Part shown: one piece after another, positions 11,138-23,775 of the stretch
Layout: each line of letters starts with the position of its first letter
Position numbering within the stretch: the first letter of the stretch is position 1
NCBI RefSeq assembly: GCF_050908995.1
Contig: NC_135121.1
Coordinates: forward strand, 15,872,001-15,936,000
Origin: Andrena cerasifolii
Taxonomy: Eukaryota > Arthropoda > Insecta > Hymenoptera > Andrenidae
Length of the DNA stretch: 64,000 nt
Direction of reading: 5' to 3'
The notes under the pieces: generated by a model
Told to the model about the DNA's origin: nothing
The model's input: the letters and a program-made list of their open reading frames with translations, nothing else
The model's database searches: none
Position numbers and translations under genes: made by a program

Positions 11138-11993
11138 TTGTATGTGCATCGATTTTTTGCCCAACTCTGGTTAAAACCATTGGCTGCTGAAAGGATCCCA
11201 ATGATGAAACAGGAGCTGAAAATGGAAGCCAGCCATTGCTACACAGGCGAAACGGAATACCAAGGTGATTTTGATCCTCTATCAGAGTGTGATCCACGGA
11301 TAGCAGTCGTCTTCACCACCAATCGCAATATCTCGCCAAACGCTTTGGCGAGCAGTTGCGCGTCGGTTGGTATGCGGAGCTGCGGTACACTTTGGAATCT
11401 AATATGGCGCTGACGAGGACGCTCTGTCCAATAAAATGTCGGTCGTGCATAAACAGTTGCACCAGCCTGGTCACGGTTATTGTTGGCCGCACGATCATTT
11501 GCGCCCGAACGTACCGCCAGGATATGCACCCCCGGACAGAAACGTCCGCTTGCATCTTATACTTGCATAAGTAATGAAACCGAATTATTCAGGGGCTTGC
11601 TAAGAGCGCAGGGTTCAACTGAATTTACGATAGGTACAGCCGGGATTGCGTCGATACTTTTGCAAATACTTGAGCGCTATGCGTGCTAAGAGCGCAGGGC
11701 TGGATTTAGGCTGGATATTTAAGGAAAAGTATCCTCCGTCACTGTCTCTGGGATGGTCGTTCTTGAATCTCTGGGAAATGATACGTTCCGAAAACAGATC
11801 CAAGTTTAGGGGTTGCTCTCCCCCAAAGTTTCCTATCTATAGTTATCCATTCAGATTATTTATAGGTGTCAGCTTAGAGATTCATTTAGCAACAGATCCG
11901 TGTAGAGTATCAAATAGTCTCTGCTATTTCCGAACTGCAGGAACTTTGATACCTGTTTGGCCCGCTATGAATTTAGAACCTCCAACTACTTAA
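11138..11993 (+). other. Overlapping open frames, unidentified
   Basis: Open frames of 91, 72, 69 and 115 codons follow one another in shifting plus-strand frames, opposed by frames of 96 and 80 codons on the minus strand. The base composition is more balanced than the flanks. This could be a decayed coding sequence from a transposon or virus, or chance. No domain or motif can be named, and strand cannot be settled by eye. Confidence 0.2.
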
Positions 11994-12117
11994 AGAACCA
12001 ATAATTCTACATACAGAGTTCTATACTGTAATTTCTCCCTTATAGTTTTACTCCTTCAAACCGAGTACTGATATTCCACCGAAAATGCATTAATTGGAAA
12101 ATCCTATTTTCGTTTCT

Positions 12118-12172
12118 ACATATATATATATATATATGTAGATAATCTGTAGGTATATAAATTATTTAAATA

Positions 12173-12232
<60 letters not shown>

Positions 12233-12290
12233 ATACTATATAGATAATCTATAGGTACATAAATTATTTATATACCTATATATATATATA
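12118..12290. repeat. (TA)n tract with two copies of a palindromic unit of about 45 bp
   Basis: Two units, about 12138-12180 and 12240-12282, share AGATAATCTRTAGGTAYATA followed by AATTATTTAWATACCTATATA. They are separated and flanked by long TA runs. Each contains a near-palindrome around AAATTATTT (TAGGTA..TACCTA). It appears to be a TA microsatellite that has duplicated a flanking hairpin. Confidence 0.9.
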
Positions 12291-12300
12291 ACTATGATTC

Positions 12301-12895
12301 CATTTTGCCACCCACCTCGCCATATATTCCACAACCACCAGAAGTCTTGAACAGGGTAGTTCAGCCGCTTATGCTTTTTCCTCTGGAATAGTATGAAGTA
12401 GTAGGGTCTTTCCGGCGCGATGGATTCTTCCCAGTTTTAGTGACCAGGGCGGGGAGGAATCGCGAATAATTACGCTATAAATAACAAAAAAAGAGCCCGT
12501 GGATAGTGGCTTATATCTAATTTATTAGAGGGCGTACATTGTCGCCCCATGAATAGAGCCGGTGACCGAAAAACTGGAGAATATTGTACGGGACCTCCTG
12601 GTCCTCGTGCTCCCGTATAGTCTGTACTTTGCCACGGATCCGGATTATATCCTTATCCGTTGATTTACAGCGTCTACGGCTGCGCCAGCCTGGATATGAG
12701 ATACTGCATATAGAAAAGATTTTACGCTTAATCGCGGCCGCCGAAATTGAACGCGGCCTGACTTACGTCCTCTACTCCGACCCCGACCCTGTTTTCGAAG
12801 TCGGGGGTTCGTACACGAAGTCCATTTGGAACGGTACGGCTTTTGGCGGTTCTGACCTGCTCTTTTTAAGGAACAGTGTTATTTACTGTCGTTAA
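12301..12895. other. Coding-like but frame-broken stretch
   Basis: Immediately after the TA tract, the plus strand shows successive open segments interrupted by stops and frame changes. One starts near 12320 and is closed by a stop near 12399. Another lies around 12555-12664, and a third at 12584-12895 (103 codons). The minus strand is also open for about 60 codons across 12660-12840. Composition is GC-richer than the surroundings. If coding, it is a pseudogene of a mobile or viral ORF; the family is not recognised and the strand is uncertain. Confidence 0.25.
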
Positions 12896-13934
12896 CACGA
12901 AACGGGAAATTTGTAGCTTATAAGCAGAGGTTGAAATTTATCTTCTTCCTTTTATTAAGACATTCCCTGTGAACTTTGAGAATAAGAAACTCTGCATGTA
13001 ATTTTCTAATTTGCCCTTTGGAAAGATTAAAGTTTATATGGTAGTTAAGTTTGCCTTTAATGACAGGAGATGAAGTTGTGAAGTCTTCAAGCTTTCACCT
13101 AACCCGCTACAGCAGTACAGTTTGTTCCTTTAGAAACCTGAGGCGGAAAGAAAATATTAGTGTCTCAGGCTCAAAGGGATCCATGCCATTTTTTAAAAAA
13201 TCCTGATTATGAATGAAGAAATTTCTCAGCTGAAATGTATCAAATCGACAACTATGTCTTACCCCCTCTGTGGCCAGTGTTACGTGTTATATGTTAATGA
13301 ACGTAATAAGCTAACGTAGCACGTTACATTCTTCAAATTAATTTCAATTAATTCCTCACACCACAAACTGGAGTATCGAACTTCGAACAACTCTCACGCT
13401 CAGCCATTCACATCGACACTACTGTCGCAGGGGTTACCTAAGTCACAGGAAGAATGATTTCCATATGTGAAAAACCGTTGTCCCCGCCGCGTTCTTAAAA
13501 GATTCGCGAGTTTTGACTAATGGCGTATCCATTGTAGATCGATGCTCAAAGCAAGGGCAAGCTTTAAAGCTCGGTCCTTAGCTGTCACAGAGGCAAAGAC
13601 GACATCCATTATCAGCGCTCGTTCGAGCTACAGACAGGTGTACCTGAAAGCTGTCCAGTACGTTTTCGAACCCTTATCCAGCCGGCGTTTTCGAGCACCG
13701 GCCTCGAGTGTGCTCGTGGCTTTCAAAATAAGAGTACACCGGGTCGTTCGTGTCGGTTCCTCGTTAGCGAGATCAAAGTGACGATGGAGCGAGAGGGATA
13801 CCCGCTTGGTTGGTCGAAACGGGGTTATCTATGGCAGTTGATCGGCCAACAGTCTGCATATCACGATTACGTGGTGTGTGACGTTTGCCTGTGTACGCGA
13901 GCCTCTGTGAAACGTGCTTTCGGATCGAGACAGT
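12896..13934. other. Non-coding stretch
   Basis: Nothing identifiable. The 79-codon open frame at 13542-13781 (+) lies in a locally GC-richer patch and has no features. Confidence 0.5.
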
Positions 13935-14190
13935 GTTAATGGGAGGTTCCGGCCTAAAAATCGATTTTTTTTATTTCATTTTTCGATCGTTCAACCTTTT
14001 AGGAATACGTGTTTAAAGGGATTTGTTGAAATTCGTAAATTTCCCGAAGTTACAGGCGTTTTTCTCGAAACAGTGTTCTCAAAATCGGTGGGACCTGTAT
14101 CTCCAAAAGTTATTATCCGATTCGACTGAAACTTTATTAATTTTGAAGTATCAGTTTATATGCTGACCTTCCTCAGGATTTTTAATCTAC
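13935..14190. mobile_element. Degenerate transposon-like fragment
   Basis: It contains TTTTTCTCGAAACAGTGTTCTCAAAATCGGTGGGACC followed by 'CTCCAAAAGTTATTATCCGA', the same arrangement as the interior of the element at 874-1463 (TTTTCTCGAAACC..TTCAAAATTGGCGCC..ACTCAAAAACTATTTGACC, about 1070-1130). The left margin TTAATGGGAGG (from about 13936) may be a decayed TTAA edge. No right edge was found. Confidence 0.4.
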
Positions 14191-17094
14191 CGAGCTAGTG
14201 TCGAAAAAATTAGAACTTCTCCTTAGTTACTTATTCTAATTGAGCCCTTTGAAGCTCTGAAGGGTTTTGAGGTTCCTTTTTCTGGTTTTCAATGGGGATT
14301 TACTTACAGTGAACCCAAGGAAGCGTCAAATTTTGGATGAACTTAGCCTGCTTTAACAATTAATTGTGCCCATATTTGATTTATTACTTTTATTGAGGAT
14401 TAATACTTGCAGATGCATATTTGCATAAAGGGTATTAGAAATTCGGGACATGTGGCGAAGGATCGTCGTTAGCTTTCTGTAGCCTTTCAAGTATCTCCTA
14501 CAAGAAGAAATTAACTAATTCCATTTTCGAGAAAATTGAATTTGTAACTTACAAATCTATCGAGCAAACACTCAAATGCTCCACTATTTAAATACCCCGC
14601 ATTTGAATCCTCGAGTTACACTTTTAAAAACACGAATTACACGAACTTTCACGTTGCATCTCGCTCATGCTGCACCGTAGTATCAAAACACTTTTAAATT
14701 TTTTGACACAGACATTTAATCGTACAGTGACTGTTGGAGTTTATTTTGTTCGCAAAGCGATACTTCCATTTGTCGAATAATCGGCTCCAGGAACATTATG
14801 GAAGATAGCAAGGAGGGTGGGAGGGAGGATATTGAAAAGGGAAGCGAGAAGGAGGAAAAGATTAAGAGACTGTACTTTTGCATGAAGAATGGGCGAGGGC
14901 GGCAGATCTGGCAAGTAGAAAGTGCAAACGATTCTGGATGTATATTTCAACTGCGACACGACGGTATGACTTGGAAATTATGTGGCTTGGCGACGACGGG
15001 AGGAGACATTTCAAGGGGAATTTCTGCGTTACACAGGCTTTTACATTTGGGAAGTAGATGCGATGGAAATTTTACTTAGATGTGAAAACGGCACTCGATA
15101 GAGCAGTATTGTTGTTATTTAACATTAACACTTTGCAAAATGAACCTACAGACTCATACGCAGAAAGTTAATTACACACTCATAACTTCATAGCACTCAT
15201 AACACTCATAGCTATTTTTTTTTTAGACGATTTAGAGAAATCGATTTTTCTTGGAGGATCGGAGACGGAAATCTGATCAGGAACCAAGCGTTCGTCATAA
15301 TATGTTATTCCTCGTCGTTGTTGGCAGGCTGCGCGTCACATAATCGCCCTGATGCATGGTCATAGTTCAAACACATAATGGTCACGTGACCACGGGCACG
15401 ATCTAATTACGCTAATCAAATGTCGCCACGTCGTAATCGGCCGGGGCATCACGCGTCTGTAGCTTCTAATTGGCTATTATCCTGTAATCAGGATTTTACG
15501 CTGGATGATAAGGGGTGCCCCGCGAAGAAACCGAAAGGTGTTTAAATTAACTGTCGGGTCACGTTGCTCGAATCGGCGTGTCGCAATCTCCATTACGCGG
15601 CACGGTGATTACTCTGACGACTCGTCTGATTACACCGTGGATAATCCACTGAAGCGGGGTCGAAGTCGAATTAGCGGGCGTACCCGCGCGAATCGCGCGG
15701 AAGTAACTTGTCTTCGGGAATATTTGAGAAAAGTGGAATGAAAAATTCGTCTCTGCAATTTCAGATTCTCATATTAGGTATGTCTACGGTTGCAGCAACT
15801 TCTGGAGACATCGAGACGGGTGAGTGCTACTTTTGCCATTTACGAACTTATCAAGATTAAAGCCCTCTGACCGAGAATTGTCCACTGTGTGGACAGAGTA
15901 TTCGGTCGAAAAACACGACACAAATATTCGGGTGCATCTGGTACTCGTATAAAATGTAATGCCTGAGGTCCTTTATCACAGGATATGTTTACTGACTAAT
16001 TTCTCAGCAGCAAATATTTTTCTCTAGGAATATTAGACCACCTTTTTTGTAGCTTACATTTCAACGGTTAAAATAAGTAGGTACATACTTGAATTAATCG
16101 CGATTTCCGGAAATCCCCAGATCAGATTGTAAACGTTCAGGTAAAATTTAGCAACAGACTTTTCCGCCTTTTTTTCAGGCCATCGCCGCGTCTTCCATGT
16201 ATTCAATAAATATGTTCAAAATACCACTCACCGACCAGAAAACTGTCTCCTATGAAAGAGTCCTAACGGAATCTCGTCATTTCGAAGGTCGGAACAGCCT
16301 GTTCGTCTGTTCTCCACTTCTGAGCACAAAAACACGTGACCGTCGTGTAATCGAATTGGCCATTACATGACTCTGAATTTCGGAATCACGAGAACGAGCT
16401 TCTCTCACGACTCCACTCGTTTCATCTTCCTCGAGCGCGTCAAGTTGGCCCGAAGTTCAATTGGAGCTAAACCGTTTCCAAAGTTGTAACCATTGAAAAC
16501 CGCTCGCCAACTATTATTGGTCTAGATCGCACAGTATAATTACTGTTCCCCCTTCCCGATAGGCCCCTTTCCCTCGCGACACCCTCTTTTAGCCCTGGTC
16601 CTATCGAAAACGTGGAACCGTCAAACACAAATCTATCGATTAGATGTGCGATTAACTTTATGGAGGATTCAGCGTGAACGGGTGTGAATTGTGCATGGTA
16701 TCCTAAACCAATTGTGTTAGGACATTTCCAACGTTGGTTATATGATACTTATGCTTGAGACACGGTTGTGTGGGAGGAAACGTTTGTTAATTAATCGACT
16801 GGAGTATTATTGGTAACGAACCCCTCGCCTAGATGAAAGCTGTCGGAAAGATGCAGAAAAGTTCTTATTTAACACTATTTATGACCCGTTTCTTTACCAG
16901 TTTGAACGCGCAAGTAGTAACTCTCAGTATTTGATCAGCCTTGCATCAGTGGTTTAGGTAGCGGGCGCGTCTAACGCTACAAACCAGAACTAAATAAAGC
17001 AACGATCAACACGGTTACATTATATCTCTTCGGAGATTAAACAATTCTCTATAAACAGAAATTGGGCATCTATTTTATTTTAAAAAATATTTAT
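14191..17094. other. Non-coding stretch
   Basis: Composition varies and short open frames are scattered (93 codons at 14798-15079 +; 78 codons at 15505-15741 +). Neither has a recognisable domain or splice context. A T-run sits at about 15216-15224. No transposon edges or RNA genes were noted. Confidence 0.5.
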
Positions 17095-17465
17095 ATATTT
17101 ATATTTATATTTATATTTATATTTATATTTATATTTATATTTATATTTATATTTATATTTATATTTATATTTATATTTATATTTATATTTATATTTATAT
17201 TTATATTTATATTTATATTTATATTTATATTTATATTTATATTTATATTTATATTTATATTTATATTTATATTTATATTTATATTTATATTTATATTTAT
17301 ATTTATATTTATATTTATATTTATATTTATATTTATATTTATATTTATATTTATATTTATATTTATATTTATATTTATATTTATATTTATATTTATATTT
17401 ATATTTATATTTATATTTATATTTATATTTATATTTATATTTATATTTATATTTATATTTATATT
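17095..17465. repeat. Pure hexanucleotide microsatellite (ATATTT)61
   Basis: Sixty-one consecutive perfect ATATTT units (17095-17460) plus a partial unit, 371 bp with no interruption visible. The lack of point changes implies recent expansion or strong homogenisation. Because 6 is a multiple of 3, every frame without a stop stays open: the plus strand gives an Ile-Phe repeat (17062-17520) and the minus strand an Asn-Ile repeat (17091-17552). Neither is a real gene. The number of units may be limited by read or assembly length. Confidence 0.98.
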
Positions 17466-20400
17466 AACAGAAACCAGAGAAATATTAGCTACCAACACAT
17501 ACATCTTAATAACATCATAGTGATTACTACATCTCCATTTCTTTATCTCCATATCCCCCTTTTCTAATTACAATTTTCCCAACCATCTAACAATTTTCAA
17601 TCCACATTCTATTTCAATAATCCAGAAGCACCTTTCATAGCGCAAAATTCCAATTATTATTACAACTCCTGACTAACCCAATTTCCATTACTAAACCGAT
17701 GAAACCACTACTTAACTCCTGTTCAAAACCCTTCAAATTCAAACCTGCTCGGGCCATTTATATGTAAAGGGACACAACGAACCCCATTGTTTTCAAGCAA
17801 TTGCTAACAATTGGTCGCTTTCGGAGAAAGGAAGGTAATAAGAAAAGGAGAAGCGAATATATTCATCCCCTTTTTACCGCATGATCGTTTTGCCAGCCAG
17901 GGCAAGTTTGTTTCGGCTGTTCCGGCGAAATTTACCGATTGGACGGGCTATTAATTTTCGGCCGGATCCAGAAAGTATGGAAGTACGAGGGTAGGCAAGA
18001 CCCACCAGCCGACCTCGATAAGTTTCGCGGAGGGAACTTTCGCGGAATACGTGAGGTGGAACCGCGTGAAAAATTCTTGCGGCCCATTTTCCGGTGGGAA
18101 CAAAAGGGGGCGTATAGAGGCGAACTTCGTACGTACGTACACCCTACTTTCACGAAATCTATATACCGGTGTATGCAGGCAGGGCAACTTCCACTTTGTC
18201 GGTGACGGGACAAAGGTCTGTTCAGTATTGGCAGACAGTGATTTAGATCGTTCGCCCGGAGGTCTCGCGTGTTCTACGAAAATTTGCAGATCAGACGACG
18301 AGCACTATGATTTGCATACAGGACGTTTGAGAACCCGATCCTTTACCTGTTATGCATACCTAATTCGGTAAACAATATTTATGGTAATATGCCACCGACG
18401 ATAATTTCACTTAAACATTTCAGCGGGAGCGTCGCGATCCACGTGGCAGAGGATCGAGGGCCAGGGGGGACTTGAAATCAGGTCGTGATGAATTAAGCGT
18501 TTGTTTGGTTTCTTGTAATTATGGTGGAATTTTTATTGCTTGTGTTAATAGGGAAACATGAATGGTTAGGATAAGAGAATTTTTGGATAGCACTGAGTTC
18601 TTTTATAGTGATGTATGCTATTGCAGTGAACGGAAAATAATTATATCTCATAAGTCACACAGGTGATCTTGATCTACAAATTCAAAATTCATTTTTTTTA
18701 TTTTAATGTGCTCTACTCACTGGGTGGATAAAAAGCGCCAGAGGAACCATTTTTGTCGTTTCGAAGGAAAATAAATTTTCTTAATAATAAGCGTAATTCG
18801 TAGTTCGAATGTAGCAAACTCTAAAAACAATGTAAATTACAATTCCCTAAGACACTTTATTTAATAATTTGCATTTGGTGGGAATCACAGCTCGATAAAT
18901 ATCCCCCAGTCTGCCGTGCTTTTTTTACTTCAGATCACGCTTGATCGTTACTGTTATTACAGATAAAAGCACCGGGGAGTTGAAGATGGCGACTCGTTTT
19001 AATCATTCGGCGAACCAGCCGATCGAGATTCCCTATGATGAATGCCCGCGAACAAACCGCGACTTACAAAAGCCTACCACTCTCTAAGGGCTGCTTCTGA
19101 TTCTGCGGGGAACATTCACGACCCCAGCCTATCGGGGAATTACTAATTCCTTAGACAAAAGGTAATTTATCGATGCCCCATTACGGGAGGAACGAAGAAA
19201 CAGACGAAGAGATAGAGAGGGATAGGGAAGGGAGGGAGAACTGATAGGGGAGGAAGGGAAGAGGTCAATTGTCTTTCAGTCGAGATAGTCACCAAGGCCT
19301 GATCCTCTTACACGCGGGCAGCAGGCTTTTATGAGTTTACAAGGGCCTCTGTGAAACAGCAATCTTTCGTTTAACGGTTGATTAATTAAGTCTCGAAGTA
19401 TTCCGTGCGTGTGCATCGTGCAGGATGAGTGCTTTTGGTTCGTTTTTCCTGCCGGTGCCCTTTTGAACTCTATTTTATCGAATGAATAGTATTAGTGTAT
19501 AACTGGAACCTATATGGAACCTTTGGATTCCAAATTGTATTAGCCCTACATGCTCCCTGTAGCTTCTCGAATAGGAAATGTGGTACTGCATAAAAAATAA
19601 AAATTCATATCTTGCTTAGGTTCCGAGATCTGAGTCTGCAACTCTAATAATTTCCCACCCTCATTAACGATTAAAATACCTGTCCCTGTAGATTGAAATA
19701 CCTCCACTAAAAATTGCTGAAAACGGTGCACCATATTCCAAGAAAACTCGACGCGTGCAGTTTCATGAATCTAGAAAACAAGGTTTCATTGTTTATCTAG
19801 ACAATCTCATACCCACCAACACCTACACCGTTCTCTATTTAAAGCAATACTTTTCATCTCACAATTAATTAAACATTGCAACACAACCACATCGTAGTTA
19901 AAAACAACGACACTCTGCATTTGCAAATATTGTCCTCGACATGTACAACGTATTTCCTTCAGGGCTCGGTTAGAATTCAAGCTACGCTCCTGGTCGCTCT
20001 ATATTCGCGGGGATCTCGATGCCAGATTCACCATTCGATACTTTCGACGCGCATTCTTGCCTCTTTTTGGCCGAGCAATCAGCGGGGAACCGTGCTCCTG
20101 TTGGATTTCGTCTGGCTATGGGTATGAGGGAGAAGCATCGGAGAGCGGCGGGACCAAACGCGCCAAATTGCTCCGCCATTAAAGGCATAAAACTGAGAGA
20201 ATGCGGCGCGCCGCGATCAACGTCATCGTTGTCGATGGATTGAATCGTCGCGGGAAGAATCGACATAATGTCGTTCGCAAGCATCGCTCGCGTCAACTCC
20301 CGTGATTATAGTTCGATGATTCGAGACAGGTTCCCTCGCCCGTAATAGCAAGCTGCTCGTAAACGATGGGCCGCACAATGGTAGACTTTAATGATGATTA

Positions 20401-20638
20401 TTTCAGAACGCTTCTGTATTTACTGTCGGTGGAAGTTGACGAGTTCTTTCTCTGTTGGGTTTGCGCTGCTTGGTTCGCTTGGAGGAACGCAGCAGTCTTT
20501 ATTATACTTTGTGGCCGAAGTATTTCCATAAGAAATACTCCACGTCATTAAAACGCGCACGACATAGATGCTTACGGCTGCTTGGATCTAAAATCGGCAT
20601 TCCCATGGCGAAATCTTTTTATAACTATACCGAAATTC
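17466..20638. other. Non-coding stretch
   Basis: The first 300 bases are CT-rich and AT-rich. A GC-richer patch at about 17930-18330 has open frames on both strands at once (106 codons +, 93 codons -), typical of chance. A purine-rich run lies at about 19190-19265. A second GC-richer patch is at about 19980-20300. No gene or element was recognised. Confidence 0.5.
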
Positions 20639-20945
20639 TTTAGGGGAGAAGCTCGTATAAACGGCTTATTTTTATATCAATTCTTAGAAATTTTTTGCAA
20701 AGATACCAATGCGCTAATCCTTTCGTAACATCGAGGGTACTTTATTTAACGTTATAACTAGTAAAAAAAAATTATAACAGTAAAATTATAATAAATACAA
20801 AAGAAATAGAGCAGTATCAGAAATAGGTTTGGCGGAACATAAAATATTTTCGCCAAAAATTTGCGTTGTATTTGTTTAAAAACAATAGTTAAAATTAATA
20901 ATTTGGTTAAAGATTGTGGTTCATATTCTGAGGAATATTATTACA
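20639..20945. mobile_element. Truncated inverted copy of the 874-1463 element
   Basis: It begins TTAGGGGAGAAGCTCGTATAAACGG, a decayed TTAA plus the family terminus. It then follows the reverse complement of about 1155-1463 closely: the shared TATAACAG..AAATTATAATAAATACAAAAGAAATAG stretch, the TTGGCGGAAC block and AAATTAATAATTTGGTTAAA are all present. The match stops near 20945, so the other half is missing. Substitutions are modest, so the family is not very old. Confidence 0.88.
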
Positions 20946-21148
20946 GTAATATGTTTCAAACATTCTGCTGCCAATTATCCGGCAGTTGAATTAAAGACAC
21001 GCTTGTAGCGCAAGCTTCTTCACTTTCCTCGACTGCAAAACTGTCCCAGTTAGACTATAAATTGACATTCACCAGGTGCAGAATTTTATAGCGACCCCTC
21101 AGAATGAATTAATATTGACACAAGCACTTAATGGACGCCGAAATCGGA

Positions 21149-21480
21149 CATTATTTACGTATTCAATCCACATAAATCCAAAGCCGATTTTACGTTTGTC
21201 AATGTAATTTACGACCAATCAGAACAGATATTACTGAAAACAAGTCAGTCCACACGAATCAAAACGGACATTACTTCTGTCCATTCTGTTCACATCATTG
21301 CAGAACAGGTTTACTTACGTACCTATATAAAATCAATCAACATCAACCCATATTAGAAATTACTTACGTCCATAACATCCACTTCCATTTATACCGAATA
21401 TTATTTGCAACAAGTCGATCCACGTCCTTCCGGAACGAACATCACTGCAATCTCTCCATAAATATCTTCAAATTCGACAA
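21149..21480. repeat. Cryptic degenerate minisatellite, period about 40 bp, about 8 units
   Basis: Successive units start near 21149, 21189, 21230, 21270, 21311, 21354, 21400 and 21441. Each begins with a variant of GACATTAYTTACGT, and most carry a TCCAC(A/G)T-type block about 20 bases later and end in AAC or ACC. Units of 39-46 bp are only loosely similar, so the array escapes notice by eye and by strict tandem finders. It begins about 200 bp after the truncated MITE. Confidence 0.6.
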
Positions 21481-23775
21481 ACACATTGTACACCCTTCAC
21501 CTCGATGTGGGTTAGGAAAGTATCGACACTCGCCAGCAAGACTAATCTAACATCCACTCGCGTAACAATCTCGGAAGCATTTATACCTTGTCCCCCGTTA
21601 ACCCTGTTATTGCCCATCATCCTCATCCGCAGCGCTTCGCAACAAACTAATAACGCGTTCGAGGGCAGCGTTAGCCGTAGAGGAGGAAGCAGAGGAATCG
21701 CCTCGCCGGGGCACTCGCGCCCGCGAGAATAGCGGAGTCTGGACGAGATAACGCAGATACGATCTTCCGCCATAGTGCTGGTTAATGACCTGCTGTTTAT
21801 GCAGGAAAAATCTGGCGGAAGGGTGTCGTGAAGGAAAAAAAGAGGCGTATCGGGGAACAGAGGAAGAGCGAAACTTGTGAAGATGAGAAGAAGGAGAAGC
21901 CTGAGAGACGATGCTGCAGAATGCGGAGGGGGCTGGCGAGCTGGATGGAGAAGGAGAGGTGTACAAACGGGGAGAGAGAAAGGGGTCGTTGCACCGTCCC
22001 CCAAGCGCCCCCGTTCCTCGTCAAGTCGCTCTATTAAAAAGTTGGAGATAACTAAAAGGGAGGTTAGAGGTGGTCGGCCCTTAACGCGAGCCTTCGCGCT
22101 ATTTACTACTTCATAAAACCTTTAAAATCCACTGTAAGCAGATCCTCGGCGCCAGGCATCGACGGACCCGTTGTGTCGAGATGGATCGGTATTGGCCTCC
22201 ACGGAGTTGCAAACTTGCTGAAACTTCGTTGGACTCGCTTCCAATAATAGCCGATAAATTTGTTCCTCGCGAGTTCTTTACATCGACTGTCTGTATTAAC
22301 TCCGAGCACTTTCTCTTTCTCCTTTTTCCCCCCCGGCCTCACTGACTTTTCTACGCTAATTAAAAGTGCAACGGCAGGGGAAATATATTAAAGTTACGTG
22401 AGTTTTGGTCTCCGTTCCCTTAGTCGTTTTATGATTTTTCGTCTGAGAACGTTTTGAGAAAGTCTATTCTGCACTGCCCTCCTCGGCTTAATTGCCCTAA
22501 CTAACAGTTTTTGAATATCCGAGAAAAATGAGGTTTTATAATTTTCTTTCCGCCGCCCTGGTGTCTCTTAAAAAATTTAGCTACTACCTCGTGACAGGCT
22601 GTATAAACTCTTTGGAATAGGCGTGCGGGCTGCAAATGTGGGATTGACCTAACAATTAATTAAACGCTTCAGATAGAACATTTTGACTTTGTAAAGGAAG
22701 TGAGATGGGGCGTTTCGACATAATTTTTTCTCTTAATTTTACTGTTTTTTCTTTTCTTTCCTAGTTTTAGTTGTAGTTTTAGTTATTTAGTTACGGTTAG
22801 GTTTCTAACAGTATTGTACTGCAGCCTCGCCTTTTACTTCGCTATTCTTTATGTATTACTATTCTTTCTATGTTTCCAAGTGATAAAGACGAACAATAAT
22901 AATAATAAAATAATAATAATTAGGAAACGATATAAATCGTATTTCACACCTTTTTTTTAACACACCACCCTTTTCTCACTTCTGGCTTTAAATTTGGCAC
23001 CCCAAGGATTTGATATGCAATTAAACATCGCCTAATCTAATCCATTCATCAACCAGCAGATGCGTTGTTACGTGGATTTTACAGGACGTTCCCCCGCACG
23101 TCAAAGTTATCGCAGAGCCACGGTGAAATCCGCGGCGGTTCCTGCAACAAGAAACGTCCAGAAAGGCAGTCAGTTGGTAGAAGGTAAAAAGTAGAAGCTG
23201 GAACACACGCCATGATGAAGCACAGGGTCCGGGCAGTCGCTTCTTGCAGGAGTGGGCAGGATAAAGGCCCGACTTACCGAATATGATTTATGCCCCAATA
23301 TAACTGTTCAGCGATAAAATAAGGAGCCATCTCTGCCTCCTTTTTCCAACCGCCCCGCGCCCTCGAGCCCTCCTCCCCGTTCGTCAACCGTTTTCCTCCG
23401 AATTCGATTGTAAAATATCCTCACGTTTCGCCTCCTCTAATCGAATATCCAATATTAATTCAGTATCGTTACCTTCACGACTGGCATCATTGTTACGAGC
23501 GTTCCTATTGCCGCCATTAACTTTCTTCATTTCTCCGAGCTGTCCCGGTAAATCTGCTCGTTACCACTTTTATGATCCCGACTTTATCGTCCGTCTTTTA
23601 TCACGCTGCATCGATGTCCTACTGACAAACCAGCGGTGCTTCTGGCTACGCGTGCTTAAACGCAGATCTATAACGGAAGGAAGAATCCGAGAGCAATGTG
23701 CAGGGAATATTGACGCGAAGGTCGATTCCTTTCAATTGTCTTAATCAAGTTGACCCTGCAGCATACTTTCTGTAC
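21481..23775. other. Non-coding stretch with a purine-rich tract
   Basis: The plus strand is strongly purine-rich at about 21825-22000 (GAAGGA, GAGAAGAAGGAG, GGGAGAGAGAAAGG), so a 178-codon open frame exists on the pyrimidine strand (21468-22004 -). It is Ser/Leu/Pro-rich low complexity and is not accepted as a gene. An AAT-rich run lies near 22890-22920. Nothing else was identified. Confidence 0.5.

Noticed and set aside
17062..17552. Long open frames of 152 and 153 codons on both strands
   Set aside because: They are translations of the ATATTT microsatellite; the dipeptide repeats are not a protein family.
21468..22004. 178-codon minus-strand frame
   Set aside because: It is low-complexity Ser/Leu/Pro sequence from a purine/pyrimidine tract, with other frames open across the same DNA.
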